Positions 6,756 through 14,187 of a stretch of DNA of 17,241 nt are shown piece after piece. Below the pieces are notes generated by a model. The model did not search any database, was not told the origin of the DNA, and saw only the letters and a program-made list of their open reading frames with translations. This DNA comes from an uncultured bacterium (lineage in GTDB: Bacteria; Actinomycetota; Coriobacteriia; Coriobacteriales; Eggerthellaceae), in assembly GCA_905215035.1 (NCBI GenBank), contig CAJMOJ010000044.1, positions 1 to 17,241 of the forward strand. The letters run 5' to 3'. Position 1 is the first letter of the stretch. Every line of letters starts with the position of its first letter. The translations under genes and the position numbers were made by a program.

Positions 6756-8204
6756 TTAGTTTTGATCATCAAGAAGATACGAGGCTATACCCGCTGCGGC
6801 AGCTTTTCCTGCTCCCATAGCAGCAATAACAGTTGCGGATCCAGTAGACACATCGCCACCAGCAAATACACCTGGTTTTGAAGTCGCACCGGTGTCAGGA
6901 TCTGTCGCAATAATTGAACCCCGTGTAGTCTCAAGTCCTTCAGTAGTCTGCGTAATCAAAGGATTAGGATGAGAACCGATTGCCACAATAAGCATATCGC
7001 AGCGGATTAAAAATTCTGAGCCGGGTACCTCATGCGGACGACGACGTCCATCAGCATCGGGCTCACCTAACTCCATCCGTACACATTCAAGATCATGCAC
7101 CCATCCTTGCGAATCGGAAATTGCACGCACAGGATTGGTAAGTAACTCAAAATTGATACCTTCCTCCTGCGCATGGTGAATCTCTTCATCGCGCGCAGGC
7201 ATCTCTTCAAACGTGCGTCGATACACAATAGTGACATCAGCTCCAAGGCGGCGTGCGGTACGAGCAGCGTCCATAGCAACATTGCCACCGCCCACAACTA
7301 CACAACGCTTGCCTGCGTGCACAGGCGTTACGTAATCAGGAAACTTGTAGGCCTTCATAAGATTAACGCGCGTTAGTAGCTCATTAGCAACCGAGCAGCC
7401 ATTGAGCGCTTCCCCTTCAATTCCCAAATAAGTAGGAAGACCAGCACCGGTACCAATGAAGACCGCGTCAAAACCGAGCTTATCAATCAAATCATCGATA
7501 GAATACAGTTTACCAATCACGGAATCCTTTTCAAAAAGCACTCCGTCAGTTTTAAGTTCCTCTACTTGCGCCTTTACAAGATCTTTAGGTAAACGAAACT
7601 CAGGAATGCCATACACAAGTACACCACCAACCTCGTGGAGTGCCTCAAATACCACCGTTCGGGCACCTTCGCGCGCAAGAGCACCAGCACAAGATAGCGA
7701 GGCCGGTCCCGAACCAACAAGTGCAACACTTTTTCCTTTGAGTGACGAGTGATCTGTTTGGCCCTGAGCAATCAGATAATTATCAAGTGCCTCACGTGCT
7801 TCATCAGGATGAGCAAGAGCCCAATCGGCTACAAAACGCTCAAGACGTCCAATAGCAACGGGCTCCCCCTTGCGGCCACGCGTGCAGACTGCCTCACACT
7901 GCGTCTCTTGAGGACATACACGTCCCGAAATTGCCGGAAGCGAATTAGTAGCCTTAATAATTGCGTAAGCACCAGGAATATCACCTTGCGCGAGCCGCTC
8001 AATAAAGTCAGGAATAGGAATACCTACGGGACAGCCTGAAACACACGGACGCTTAGGACATTGAATACAACGATTGGCCTCATTGAGCGCTTCCTCAAAC
8101 GTATAACCTAATGCTACCTCGTCAAAATTGGCACGACGTGCCGTTGGATCCTGCGTGGGCATCGGCGTTTTTTCAGGTTGCATATTGCGCTGTTGCTTTG
8201 TCAT
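6756..8204 (-). CDS. nfnB: NADPH-binding large subunit of NfnAB-type ferredoxin:NADP+ oxidoreductase (GltD-like)
   Basis: Flavoprotein of the GltD/glutamate synthase small-subunit family. The 482-residue length and the adjacent nfnA gene point to NfnB (NfnL/SudA), the subunit that bifurcates electrons between NADPH, NAD and ferredoxin. An N-terminal Fe-S domain carries C46, C49, C54 and C58, then C97, E100, C103 and C107. The Glu in CPQE matches the Glu-ligated [4Fe-4S] cluster described for NfnB. An FAD fold (GSGPASLSCAG, 164-174) and an NADPH fold (VVGGGNVAMDAAR, 303-315) follow, with GVFAGGDVSTGSATV near the end. No glutamate synthase large subunit is nearby. It starts three bases after the nfnA stop. 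A plain GltD-like or sulfide dehydrogenase role remains possible. Confidence 0.9.
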   Translation of the reverse strand: MTKQQRNMQPEKTPMPTQDPTARRANFDEVALGYTFEEALNEANRCIQCPKRPCVSGCPVGIPIPDFIERLAQGDIPGAYAIIKATNSLPAISGRVCPQETQCEAVCTRGRKGEPVAIGRLERFVADWALAHPDEAREALDNYLIAQGQTDHSSLKGKSVALVGSGPASLSCAGALAREGARTVVFEALHEVGGVLVYGIPEFRLPKDLVKAQVEELKTDGVLFEKDSVIGKLYSIDDLIDKLGFDAVFIGTGAGLPTYLGIEGEALNGCSVANELLTRVNLMKAYKFPDYVTPVHAGKRCVVVGGGNVAMDAARTARRLGADVTIVYRRTFEEMPARDEEIHHAQEEGINFELLTNPVRAISDSQGWVHDLECVRMELGEPDADGRRRPHEVPGSEFLIRCDMLIVAIGSHPNPLITQTTEGLETTRGSIIATDPDTGATSKPGVFAGGDVSTGSATVIAAMGAGKAAAAGIASYLLDDQN

Positions 8205-8207
8205 GGC

Positions 8208-9041
8208 TTACAGCCTCTTTTCCATCGCGAGACGAACAAGCGCTTCATGCTCAGAACGAGAGAATTGATCATTGCGACGCATCGCCTCGTCAAAATCAAC
8301 CAAATGGCCATCAAAGTCAGGCCCATCGACACAAGCGTGTTTATATTCATCTCCTACACGCACGCGGCAACAGCCACACATCCCGGTGCCATCAATCATG
8401 AGTGTATTCATGGAGACGATGGTATGAATCCCTAAGGGGCGCGTCAATTCAGAGGCCACCTTCATCATGGGCACCGGACCAACTGCAATAACAAGATCAT
8501 AATGAGCGCCCTCATTAATTTGGCGCATCATAACATCAGTTACAAAACCCTGCTCACCATAGGATCCATCATCAGTCGTAATAACGAGCGAATCGCAATG
8601 TCGCTTGAACTCATCTTCCATAATGACAAGATCCTTGGAGCGAAAACCCAAGATAACATCAACACGTACTCCGTGGTTATGGAGCCATTTTGCCTGAGGG
8701 TAAGCAATAGCACTACCAAGGCCACCGCCTAAAATGCAAACACGTTTAGCGCTACCAAAATCGGTAGGCATACCAAGTGGTCCAACAAGATCTTCGAGTT
8801 TTTGACCCTCTTCCATATGAGAGAGTTGTACGGTGGTTGCGCCAACAGCCTGAAAGACAAGAATTATAGTGCCTTCACGCTCATTTTTATCACAGACTGT
8901 AAGCGGAATACGTTCGCCTTTATCATCAACACGCAACATAACAAATTGTCCTGGAAGCACTTTATGCGCAATTGCAGGAGCGAAAAATTCCATGCGTGTC
9001 GTTTCCCGCGTGAGCCGTTCTGCCTTTACAATTTCAAACAT
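8208..9041 (-). CDS. nfnA: FAD/NAD-binding small subunit of NfnAB-type oxidoreductase (PyrK/SudB-like)
   Basis: Small subunit with a ferredoxin-reductase fold that exchanges electrons with NAD(H) and carries FAD and a [2Fe-2S] cluster. Numbered from the chosen start, the FAD motif RIPLTV is at 44-49, the nucleotide-binding GGGLGSAIAYPQA at 105-117 and the cluster segment MIDGTGMCGCCRV at 215-227. D217, C222, C225 and C237 fit the Asp/three-Cys ligation reported for NfnA; C224 is an extra Cys where Ala is usual. The frame is open to an ATG at 9065, but AGAGGGG lies seven bases before the ATG at 9041, so the shorter 277-residue form is preferred. A PyrK role is less likely because no pyrD is adjacent and the partner is GltD-like. 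Confidence 0.9.
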   Translation of the reverse strand: MFEIVKAERLTRETTRMEFFAPAIAHKVLPGQFVMLRVDDKGERIPLTVCDKNEREGTIILVFQAVGATTVQLSHMEEGQKLEDLVGPLGMPTDFGSAKRVCILGGGLGSAIAYPQAKWLHNHGVRVDVILGFRSKDLVIMEDEFKRHCDSLVITTDDGSYGEQGFVTDVMMRQINEGAHYDLVIAVGPVPMMKVASELTRPLGIHTIVSMNTLMIDGTGMCGCCRVRVGDEYKHACVDGPDFDGHLVDFDEAMRRNDQFSRSEHEALVRLAMEKRL

Positions 9042-9078
9042 GCGAAAACCCCTCTTTCTTCGCATTGGTTTGGTATTT

Positions 9079-9096
9079 GATGCAGTAGATGCAGTA
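9079..9096. repeat. Tandem 9-bp repeat upstream of nfnA
   Basis: GATGCAGTA occurs twice in tandem in the ~117-bp gap between the LCP gene and nfnA. A separate inverted pair, GTATCCA (9107-9113) and TGGATAC (9138-9144), lies in the same gap. No convincing promoter or terminator was found there. Confidence 0.4.
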
Positions 9097-9158
9097 GTTA
9101 TACATAGTATCCACGTATCTATCTATGGTTAGGTGCATGGATACAAAATTGCCTTGTT

Positions 9159-10649
9159 CTATGAAATCACGCGCCAGTCTTTTCCAACCACAACTTGGAT
9201 ATTAGTAGATAAGTTGTAATAGACCGATGAGTACACAATACGTCCAACACCAAGGGTATCAACAACCGCTTGAGCCGCCGCTTTATCAGCCTCATCGCGA
9301 TAAATCACTAAGGTTTCATTGTAGACATACGAATCAGCATTTCCGGTGTCTGATACAGTCCAACCATCAGCCTCAAGTAGTTCCTTTGCTTGGAGCGCCA
9401 GTCCATCAACTCCTGAGCCATTGAGCACAATCACAGAGACGCCCGCTTTATCTACACCCGAGGTGTCCACGGTGATAACAGGATCCTCTCCAGCGAGATA
9501 AAGCTCACGAATTTGTTCCCACTTAGCTGTTGAAGGGTAAAACATCGTAATGCCATCAACAACTGATTGCGAACCAGGCACAACCGCTGTTGTAAAGGGG
9601 TCCGCCTGCATAAACAGATGGGCAAGCTTGTCTAAATCATCGTAGGAAAGATCAGTTTTTATATCCGTTGAAAGCGCATCGGCGCTGCCCATAAACGCAA
9701 ATCCTGACTCAGAGGTAATTTTGTTAGCAAGCGCCAAAAATACCTCATTTTGATAGGTCGTACGCGTTGTGCGCTCATCGGGATAATCAAACGCACTCAC
9801 CAATGCGAGTGCCTGCTGGCCATATAAGGTTTGCCTACCAGGATCGATAACAATTGAAGAAACACGAGGATCATCAACGCGTGTGGTCACATCAACTTCA
9901 ATACCGCCAAGAGAATCCACTAACGCAACAAACCCATCGCTCGAAATTTGAACATAATGATTGATATCGCAACCCAGCTTAGCGGAAACCGTTTTTACCA
10001 ACTCTGCTCGGCTACCCTCCCGAAGAAGATTCCTAAGCATGGTGTCATGACCGTTATAGCGTACCGACATATTAGCGGGAATATCCATAAGTGTCATACG
10101 TCCGCCATCAGGATTAACTCGCAAGAGTGCTAAGAAACTTGCCGTTTCTCCCTCAAGATCATGCTCATTAATACCCGTCAACAGGATATATTCTGGGGCT
10201 CCTTCTTCCGCTTTGGTGAGGGCCGCTGTAAGTTCTGGGTCATCAAGTGCCATATTGCCTGAAAGGGACATCTTAAAAGCACACGATCCTAGCATGAAAG
10301 CAAGTATGCCAATCACCACAGCAGCAAGCGCAATAAGGACACCAAGCTTGATACGTTCTTGGCGCATCACTTGCTGGCCACGTGTTGGCCTATCTTCAAG
10401 ATTGCGCGTAGTGCGCGTTTCTACCGGTGTAGCATTTGGACGCATCTGATTGATCTCTGCCGTCCGATCTGAGTAATCAAATGATTTTCCCCATCGGCCC
10501 GACATCGAAGTTCCTCGCGCATTTTGATAGGCTCCACCACGTCGAGAACTACGCGATGAGCGCGTTCCACCCGAAGCATGCGTACCAAGAACGGATGACG
10601 ACCACTGTTTTGAAGCACGTTTAGAACGTCGAGGACGCTTTTGAATCAT
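9159..10649 (-). CDS. LytR-CpsA-Psr (LCP) family protein with LytR_C domain, probably catalytically degenerate
   Basis: LCP proteins transfer wall polymers from lipid carriers to peptidoglycan outside the cell. This 496-residue protein has an Arg/Ser-rich cytoplasmic N-terminus (1-100), one membrane segment (about 101-122), an LCP domain (about 152-370; ILLTGI, DIPANM, HYVQISSDGF, VDSLGGIEVDV) and a LytR_C domain (about 404-490; VIVLNGSGVDGLA). The residues needed for catalysis look absent. The RSDTM segment is replaced by GETAS, PRDT by PANM, and the R-x-R and RQ motifs by SAFDY and TYQN. It may be a regulatory or structural homologue. AAGGGTGAG precedes the ATG. It starts 16 bp after murA, so the two are probably one operon for wall assembly. 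Confidence 0.85.
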   Translation of the reverse strand: MIQKRPRRSKRASKQWSSSVLGTHASGGTRSSRSSRRGGAYQNARGTSMSGRWGKSFDYSDRTAEINQMRPNATPVETRTTRNLEDRPTRGQQVMRQERIKLGVLIALAAVVIGILAFMLGSCAFKMSLSGNMALDDPELTAALTKAEEGAPEYILLTGINEHDLEGETASFLALLRVNPDGGRMTLMDIPANMSVRYNGHDTMLRNLLREGSRAELVKTVSAKLGCDINHYVQISSDGFVALVDSLGGIEVDVTTRVDDPRVSSIVIDPGRQTLYGQQALALVSAFDYPDERTTRTTYQNEVFLALANKITSESGFAFMGSADALSTDIKTDLSYDDLDKLAHLFMQADPFTTAVVPGSQSVVDGITMFYPSTAKWEQIRELYLAGEDPVITVDTSGVDKAGVSVIVLNGSGVDGLALQAKELLEADGWTVSDTGNADSYVYNETLVIYRDEADKAAAQAVVDTLGVGRIVYSSVYYNLSTNIQVVVGKDWRVIS

Positions 10650-10665
10650 CGACTCACCCTTTACG

Positions 10666-11934
10666 TTATCGTGTTATACGCTCTACATCTGCACCGAGCG
10701 ACTGAAGCTTACCAACGTAATCCTCATACCCACGATCAATATGGTAAATATCATGAATTTCTGTTTCGCCTTCAGCAGCAAGACCAGCAATCACAAGTGC
10801 GGCACCACCGCGTAAATCAGGCGATGATACAGGCGCACCCTGCAATTGTTCTACTCCTTGGATGAGCGCATGATGCGCATCAATAGTCACATCGGCGCCC
10901 ATACGAATCAGTTCTGAAGCAAACATGAAGCGATTCTCAAAGATATTTTCAGAAATAACAGAATTTCCCTCCGCAAGCGCATTCAACAATAAGAATTGAG
11001 CTTGCAGGTCAGTAGGAAAACCAGGATGTGGAAGTGTTTGTATATCAGCCGCACGCAGAGGATTAGTGCGTTCAACGGTGATAGAAGTATCAGTAGTCGT
11101 AACCATGCAATCCATTTCCTGGAGTTTCAGAATAGCCATCCGCAAAAACGATGGATCAATACCTTCAACGGTAACAGGACCACCCAAAAGCGCCCCTGCT
11201 GTCAAAAACGTTCCTGCTTCAATGCGATCTCCTACGGTAGTGTGGTCACAAGGATGCATCTCCTCAAGCGCAACACCCGTAATAGTAATAGTCGGAGAAC
11301 CGGCACCCTCAACATGAGCACCCATTTCATTGAGCATATTTGCTAAATCCACAATTTCAGGCTCACGAGCAGCATTATCAATTACCGTTGTACCCGGCAC
11401 GGTTACGGATGCCATCATCATATTTTCTGTAGCACCAACACTAGGGAACTCCAAAAAAACATCAGCAGCACTCAGCCCATGAGGAGACGACGCATTAAGA
11501 TATCCATGATCATTACTAAACTCAACGCCCAAATCTTCAAGTACACGCAAGTGCATATCAATCTTACGCGCACCAATCTTGCAGCCGCCTGGCATAGCAA
11601 CACGCGCACGACCAAATCGACCAATCAAGGGACCTAACACTGAAATGGAGGCGCGCATTTTTGAAACGAGCTCATACGGCGTAACGTATTTATCAACGTC
11701 TGTGGTGTCCACCACAACAACATCTCCATCACGCTCAACATGAGCACCAAGGCTTTCCAACACCTCAATCATGATGTCGATATCAGTAATATGAGGAACG
11801 TTTCTGATGGTAGAAACACCCTGTCCTAAGATTGCTGCCGCAATTAATTTAAGCGCAGAGTTCTTTGCACCACTCACACTAATTGTTCCTGAAACATGAG
11901 CGCTTTCACGCGCAACAATAATTTCTTCTGCCAT
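10666..11934 (-). CDS. murA: UDP-N-acetylglucosamine 1-carboxyvinyltransferase
   Basis: Catalyses the first committed step of peptidoglycan synthesis, adding enolpyruvate from PEP to UDP-GlcNAc in the cytoplasm. The 422-residue length is typical. Visible are the N-terminal SGAKNSALKL (21-30, with K24 and N25), RASISVLGPL (94-103) and the active-site loop PGGCKIGAR, with C118 as the catalytic Cys alkylated by fosfomycin. PTDLQAQF and the C-terminal DLRGGAALVIAGLAA segment follow. With Cys rather than Asp in the loop, the enzyme would be expected to be of the fosfomycin-sensitive type. The ribosome-binding site is weak (ATAGGC). It follows the tsf terminator and leads the murA-LCP pair. Confidence 0.96.
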   Translation of the reverse strand: MAEEIIVARESAHVSGTISVSGAKNSALKLIAAAILGQGVSTIRNVPHITDIDIMIEVLESLGAHVERDGDVVVVDTTDVDKYVTPYELVSKMRASISVLGPLIGRFGRARVAMPGGCKIGARKIDMHLRVLEDLGVEFSNDHGYLNASSPHGLSAADVFLEFPSVGATENMMMASVTVPGTTVIDNAAREPEIVDLANMLNEMGAHVEGAGSPTITITGVALEEMHPCDHTTVGDRIEAGTFLTAGALLGGPVTVEGIDPSFLRMAILKLQEMDCMVTTTDTSITVERTNPLRAADIQTLPHPGFPTDLQAQFLLLNALAEGNSVISENIFENRFMFASELIRMGADVTIDAHHALIQGVEQLQGAPVSSPDLRGGAALVIAGLAAEGETEIHDIYHIDRGYEDYVGKLQSLGADVERITR

Positions 11935-12073
11935 AACTGCCTATCACCATGACCAATTGCCAAAGCACGCATCTTATACCGGCGTGTCTCTACGTATCGA
12001 TCAGATATCTCTCACTTGACTACGTATCAGACATCTCTTGATACTAAGTGTTCTCTATTATACAAAAACATAC
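11935..12073. other. Non-coding murA upstream region
   Basis: AT-rich intergenic stretch between the tsf terminator and murA. It holds the two 30-bp-spaced repeats described separately and a perfect TATAAT on the minus strand (12057-12062) that lacks a matching -35. No gene was seen. Confidence 0.5.
11990..12038. repeat. Two imperfect direct repeats upstream of murA
   Basis: CTACGTATC-gat-CAGATATCTCT (11990-12012) and CTACGTATC-AGACATCTCT (12020-12038) start exactly 30 bp apart, about three helical turns. They lie within the ~140 bp between the tsf terminator and murA. They are possible regulator binding sites or remnants of an intergenic repeat. Confidence 0.55.
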
Positions 12074-12119
12074 AAAAACCCCTTGGCTCACATACGTATA
12101 GAGCAGTGTGCCAAGGGGG
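12074..12119 (-). terminator. Rho-independent terminator of rpsB-tsf
   Basis: On the minus strand, CCCCTTGGC (12110-12118) and GCCAAGGGG (12079-12087) form a perfect 9-bp stem with a 22-nt loop, followed at once by TTTTTG (T run at 12074-12078). It lies ~40 bp after the tsf stop. There is no T run on the other side, so it works in one direction only. Confidence 0.88.
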
Positions 12120-12157
12120 AAATTCAAATGTCTTTAATGCAAAGCGAATGAGTTCTA

Positions 12158-13027
12158 TTATTCACCAAGCATAAAACGGGTAAAGGATACAATCTCAATC
12201 GTAGTACCCAACTCTTTAGCAACCTTTTCTGCATATTGGGTAACACTCATGTCAGGATCTTTAACATAAGCCTGCTCGGTTAAGCAGTTCTCTTTATAGA
12301 ACTTCTCAAGACGTCCCGTAGCCATTTTTTCCTGAATATTCTCAGGCTTGCCAGACTCAGCAGCCTGTGCTTTATAGATCTCTTTCTCATGCTCAACAAC
12401 ATCAGCAGGAACAGATTCGCGTGTTGCAGCAACAGGATTAGCAGCAGCTACCTGCATAGCAATATCGCGACCGAATTTCTTGAACTCCTCATTGGTAGCC
12501 AAGGAAGGATCACCAAGCTTGAATTCAACCAAAACGCCAATTTTGCCGCCACCATGAATGTAAGAAGCAATGCCGCCTTCGGTGTCCTCGACATAAGCAA
12601 AACGAGAAAGCTGAATGTTTTCACCAAGAGTGTGAATTGCATCAGTAACAATCTCTTCAACGGTCTCACCGTCGTAAGAGGAAGCCTTCAAAGCATCCAA
12701 GTCAGCAGGTTTATTTGCAAGAACAGCCTCAGCAATCTTGGTTGCATAAGCCTTAAACTTGTCGTTCATGCCAACAAAGTCGGTTTCGCAGTTGAGTTCA
12801 ACAAGGGTACCTGCATGGCCGTCATCAGAAACGAGCGCCATAACGGTTCCCTCATTAGTTGCACGACCGGCCTTTTTGGCAACAGCTGCAAGACCGCGTG
12901 TGCGCAAAACGTCTACTGCTTTATCAAGTTCGCCTTCAGCCTCAGTAAGTGCCTTTTTGCACTCCATCATGCCAGCGCCTGTCATTTCGCGTAACTCTTT
13001 TACCAAAGCGGCAGTAATCTGAGCCAT
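12158..13027 (-). CDS. tsf: Translation elongation factor Ts
   Basis: Guanine-nucleotide exchange factor that regenerates EF-Tu-GTP. The N-terminal UBA-like domain (about 1-55, ITAALVKELREMTGAGMMEC) is followed by the diagnostic TDFV motif (82-85), which contacts EF-Tu, and by the core dimerisation-like subdomains. The frame is open back to a GTG at 13042, but AAAGGAG sits five bases before the ATG at 13027, which gives MAQITAALVK, the standard EF-Ts start; 289 residues is normal. It follows rpsB by 140 bp and ends before a strong terminator, the common rpsB-tsf operon. Confidence 0.97.
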   Translation of the reverse strand: MAQITAALVKELREMTGAGMMECKKALTEAEGELDKAVDVLRTRGLAAVAKKAGRATNEGTVMALVSDDGHAGTLVELNCETDFVGMNDKFKAYATKIAEAVLANKPADLDALKASSYDGETVEEIVTDAIHTLGENIQLSRFAYVEDTEGGIASYIHGGGKIGVLVEFKLGDPSLATNEEFKKFGRDIAMQVAAANPVAATRESVPADVVEHEKEIYKAQAAESGKPENIQEKMATGRLEKFYKENCLTEQAYVKDPDMSVTQYAEKVAKELGTTIEIVSFTRFMLGE

Positions 13028-13147
13028 TTGAGCTCCTTTCACCTATCAATTGTACATCGGGATATATAAGCAAAATTGACTTACTTGCACGCGAGCCTGT
13101 TTCCAAGATCCCACGTTTTCTCGATGCACACTAAAACTTAGTAGTCT

Positions 13148-13175
13148 CGAATTAGCCTCAATCCGAATTAGTCTC
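13148..13175. repeat. Direct repeat spanning the rpsB stop codon
   Basis: CGAATTAGYCTC occurs at 13148-13159 and 13164-13175, 16 bp apart. The second copy includes the rpsB stop codon (13168-13170). It may be a small duplication at the gene end that left the 3' UTR with a copy of the coding end. Confidence 0.5.
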
Positions 13176-13980
13176 GATCTATAACGTCGTTGCGAGGCAT
13201 CTCCTCAGGATTGGTCTGAAGCTCGTTATTCTCAATAACTTGCTCGTCCACTACCTCTGCAGCCTCAGAAGGAGCAGCCATTTCTTCAGCAGTAACAGGA
13301 GCGCCCGTGCCAGCGATAACAGCATCTGCAATAAAGTCGCAAAGCAACGATACAGAACGGATTGCATCATCATTTGCTGGAATGCCATAATCCACATCAT
13401 CTGGATCACAGTTGGTATCAAGGGTGCCAACAATAGGGATGCTCAAACGACGAGCTTCATGAATAGCAATCTGCTCACGGTTAGTATCAATAATGAAGAC
13501 CATGTCAGGAACACGCTTCATGTTGCGAATACCGTTGAGGTTGGTCTGGAGTTTAGCAAGCTCCTTCTTCAAAAGGATCTGCTCTTTCTTAGGCAAGACC
13601 TCCATGCGGCCGTCTGCCTCCATTGCCTCAAGCTCTTCCATGCGCTGTACGCGCTGACGGATGGTAACAAAGTTGGTAAGCATACCGCCCAACCAACGAG
13701 AGTTAACATAAGGCATACCACAACGATTTGCAGCCTCAGCAATTGGCTCTTGAGCCTGCTTCTTAGTGCCAACAAACAACACGGTGCCGCCCTTTGCTGC
13801 ACAATTCATAACAGCAGAATAAGCTTGGTCAAGACCAATAAGGGTTTGCTTGAGATCAAGGATGTAGATGTCGCCACGTGAACCAAAAATATAGGGCTTC
13901 ATCTTAGGATTCCAACGGCGTGTCTGATGGCCGAAGTGTGCTCCTGCGTCGAGCAGGGTCTTAATGTTGACCTTAGTCAT
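13168..13980 (-). CDS. rpsB: 30S ribosomal protein S2
   Basis: Structural protein of the small subunit, bound at the head-body junction near S1 or the mRNA exit. The 270-residue protein begins MTKVNIKTLLDAGAHFGHQT, with the family signatures GHQTRRWNPKMKPYIFG, FVGTKKQAQEPI, NSRWLGGMLTNF, PDMVFIIDTN and IPIVGTLDTNCDPD. The reading frame extends further upstream to 14067, but that extension has no ribosome-binding site, whereas GGAGAA precedes the ATG at 13980. The C-terminus carries an acidic, Glu-rich tail of ~40 residues beyond the core. It is co-transcribed with tsf from a promoter and leader at about 13981-14123. Confidence 0.97.
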   Translation of the reverse strand: MTKVNIKTLLDAGAHFGHQTRRWNPKMKPYIFGSRGDIYILDLKQTLIGLDQAYSAVMNCAAKGGTVLFVGTKKQAQEPIAEAANRCGMPYVNSRWLGGMLTNFVTIRQRVQRMEELEAMEADGRMEVLPKKEQILLKKELAKLQTNLNGIRNMKRVPDMVFIIDTNREQIAIHEARRLSIPIVGTLDTNCDPDDVDYGIPANDDAIRSVSLLCDFIADAVIAGTGAPVTAEEMAAPSEAAEVVDEQVIENNELQTNPEEMPRNDVIDRD

Positions 13981-14017
13981 ACGTTCTCCATTCGTTAGTC
14001 CTCTGCAGAACTTCATT

Positions 14018-14062
14018 CTTGGAATCCGCAGCCTTTTCCGGGTGGCCACTAGCAGATCCAAG
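14018..14062 (-). promoter_or_regulatory. Hairpin in the rpsB mRNA leader
   Basis: CTTGGATCTGC (minus strand, 14062-14052) pairs with GCGGATTCCAAG (14029-14018) over 11 bp with one bulged U and one G-U. It encloses a 22-nt loop with a GTGGCCAC palindrome. The hairpin ends 37 nt before the rpsB start codon. Autoregulatory S2 leaders are known in other bacteria; no match to a described leader family is claimed. Confidence 0.45.
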
Positions 14063-14095
14063 TCCACTCTGCATGTGTAATATAACAGCCTTAGC

Positions 14096-14123
14096 AGTAT
14101 AGCAGCCTGAGCGTTGCCTGCAA
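14096..14123 (-). promoter_or_regulatory. Candidate rpsB-tsf promoter
   Basis: The minus strand carries TATACT (14096-14101, five of six -10 bases). TTGCAG lies 16 bp upstream (14118-14123) as a partial -35. Transcription from here would give a leader of ~110 nt before rpsB. Confidence 0.45.
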
Positions 14124-14187
14124 GTAACAGTTTGTTGAGGGCGTAAATATGAGTGTGAATTTAAGAAATTAAGGGAATCGAGCAACC

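Noticed and set aside
6348..6881. 177-codon plus-strand frame across the folC-nfnB junction
   Set aside because: Overlaps two well-supported genes on the other strand and resembles nothing recognised.
9042..9065. Longer nfnA start at 9065
   Set aside because: No ribosome-binding site precedes it, whereas AGAGGGG is well placed before the ATG at 9041.
12057..12062. Perfect TATAAT on the minus strand as a murA promoter
   Set aside because: No acceptable -35 at 15-19 bp; the region upstream is the tsf terminator. It stays possible but unsupported.
12389..12994. 201-codon plus-strand frame opposite tsf
   Set aside because: Shadow of the EF-Ts gene, without domain signatures.
13240..13881. 213-codon plus-strand frame opposite rpsB
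   Set aside because: It lies fully within rpsB, which is certain from its S2 motifs; there is no ribosome-binding site or family resemblance.
13981..14067. N-terminal extension of rpsB to 14067
   Set aside because: The extension covers the leader hairpin, has no ribosome-binding site and is not part of S2; the ATG at 13980 has GGAGAA upstream.
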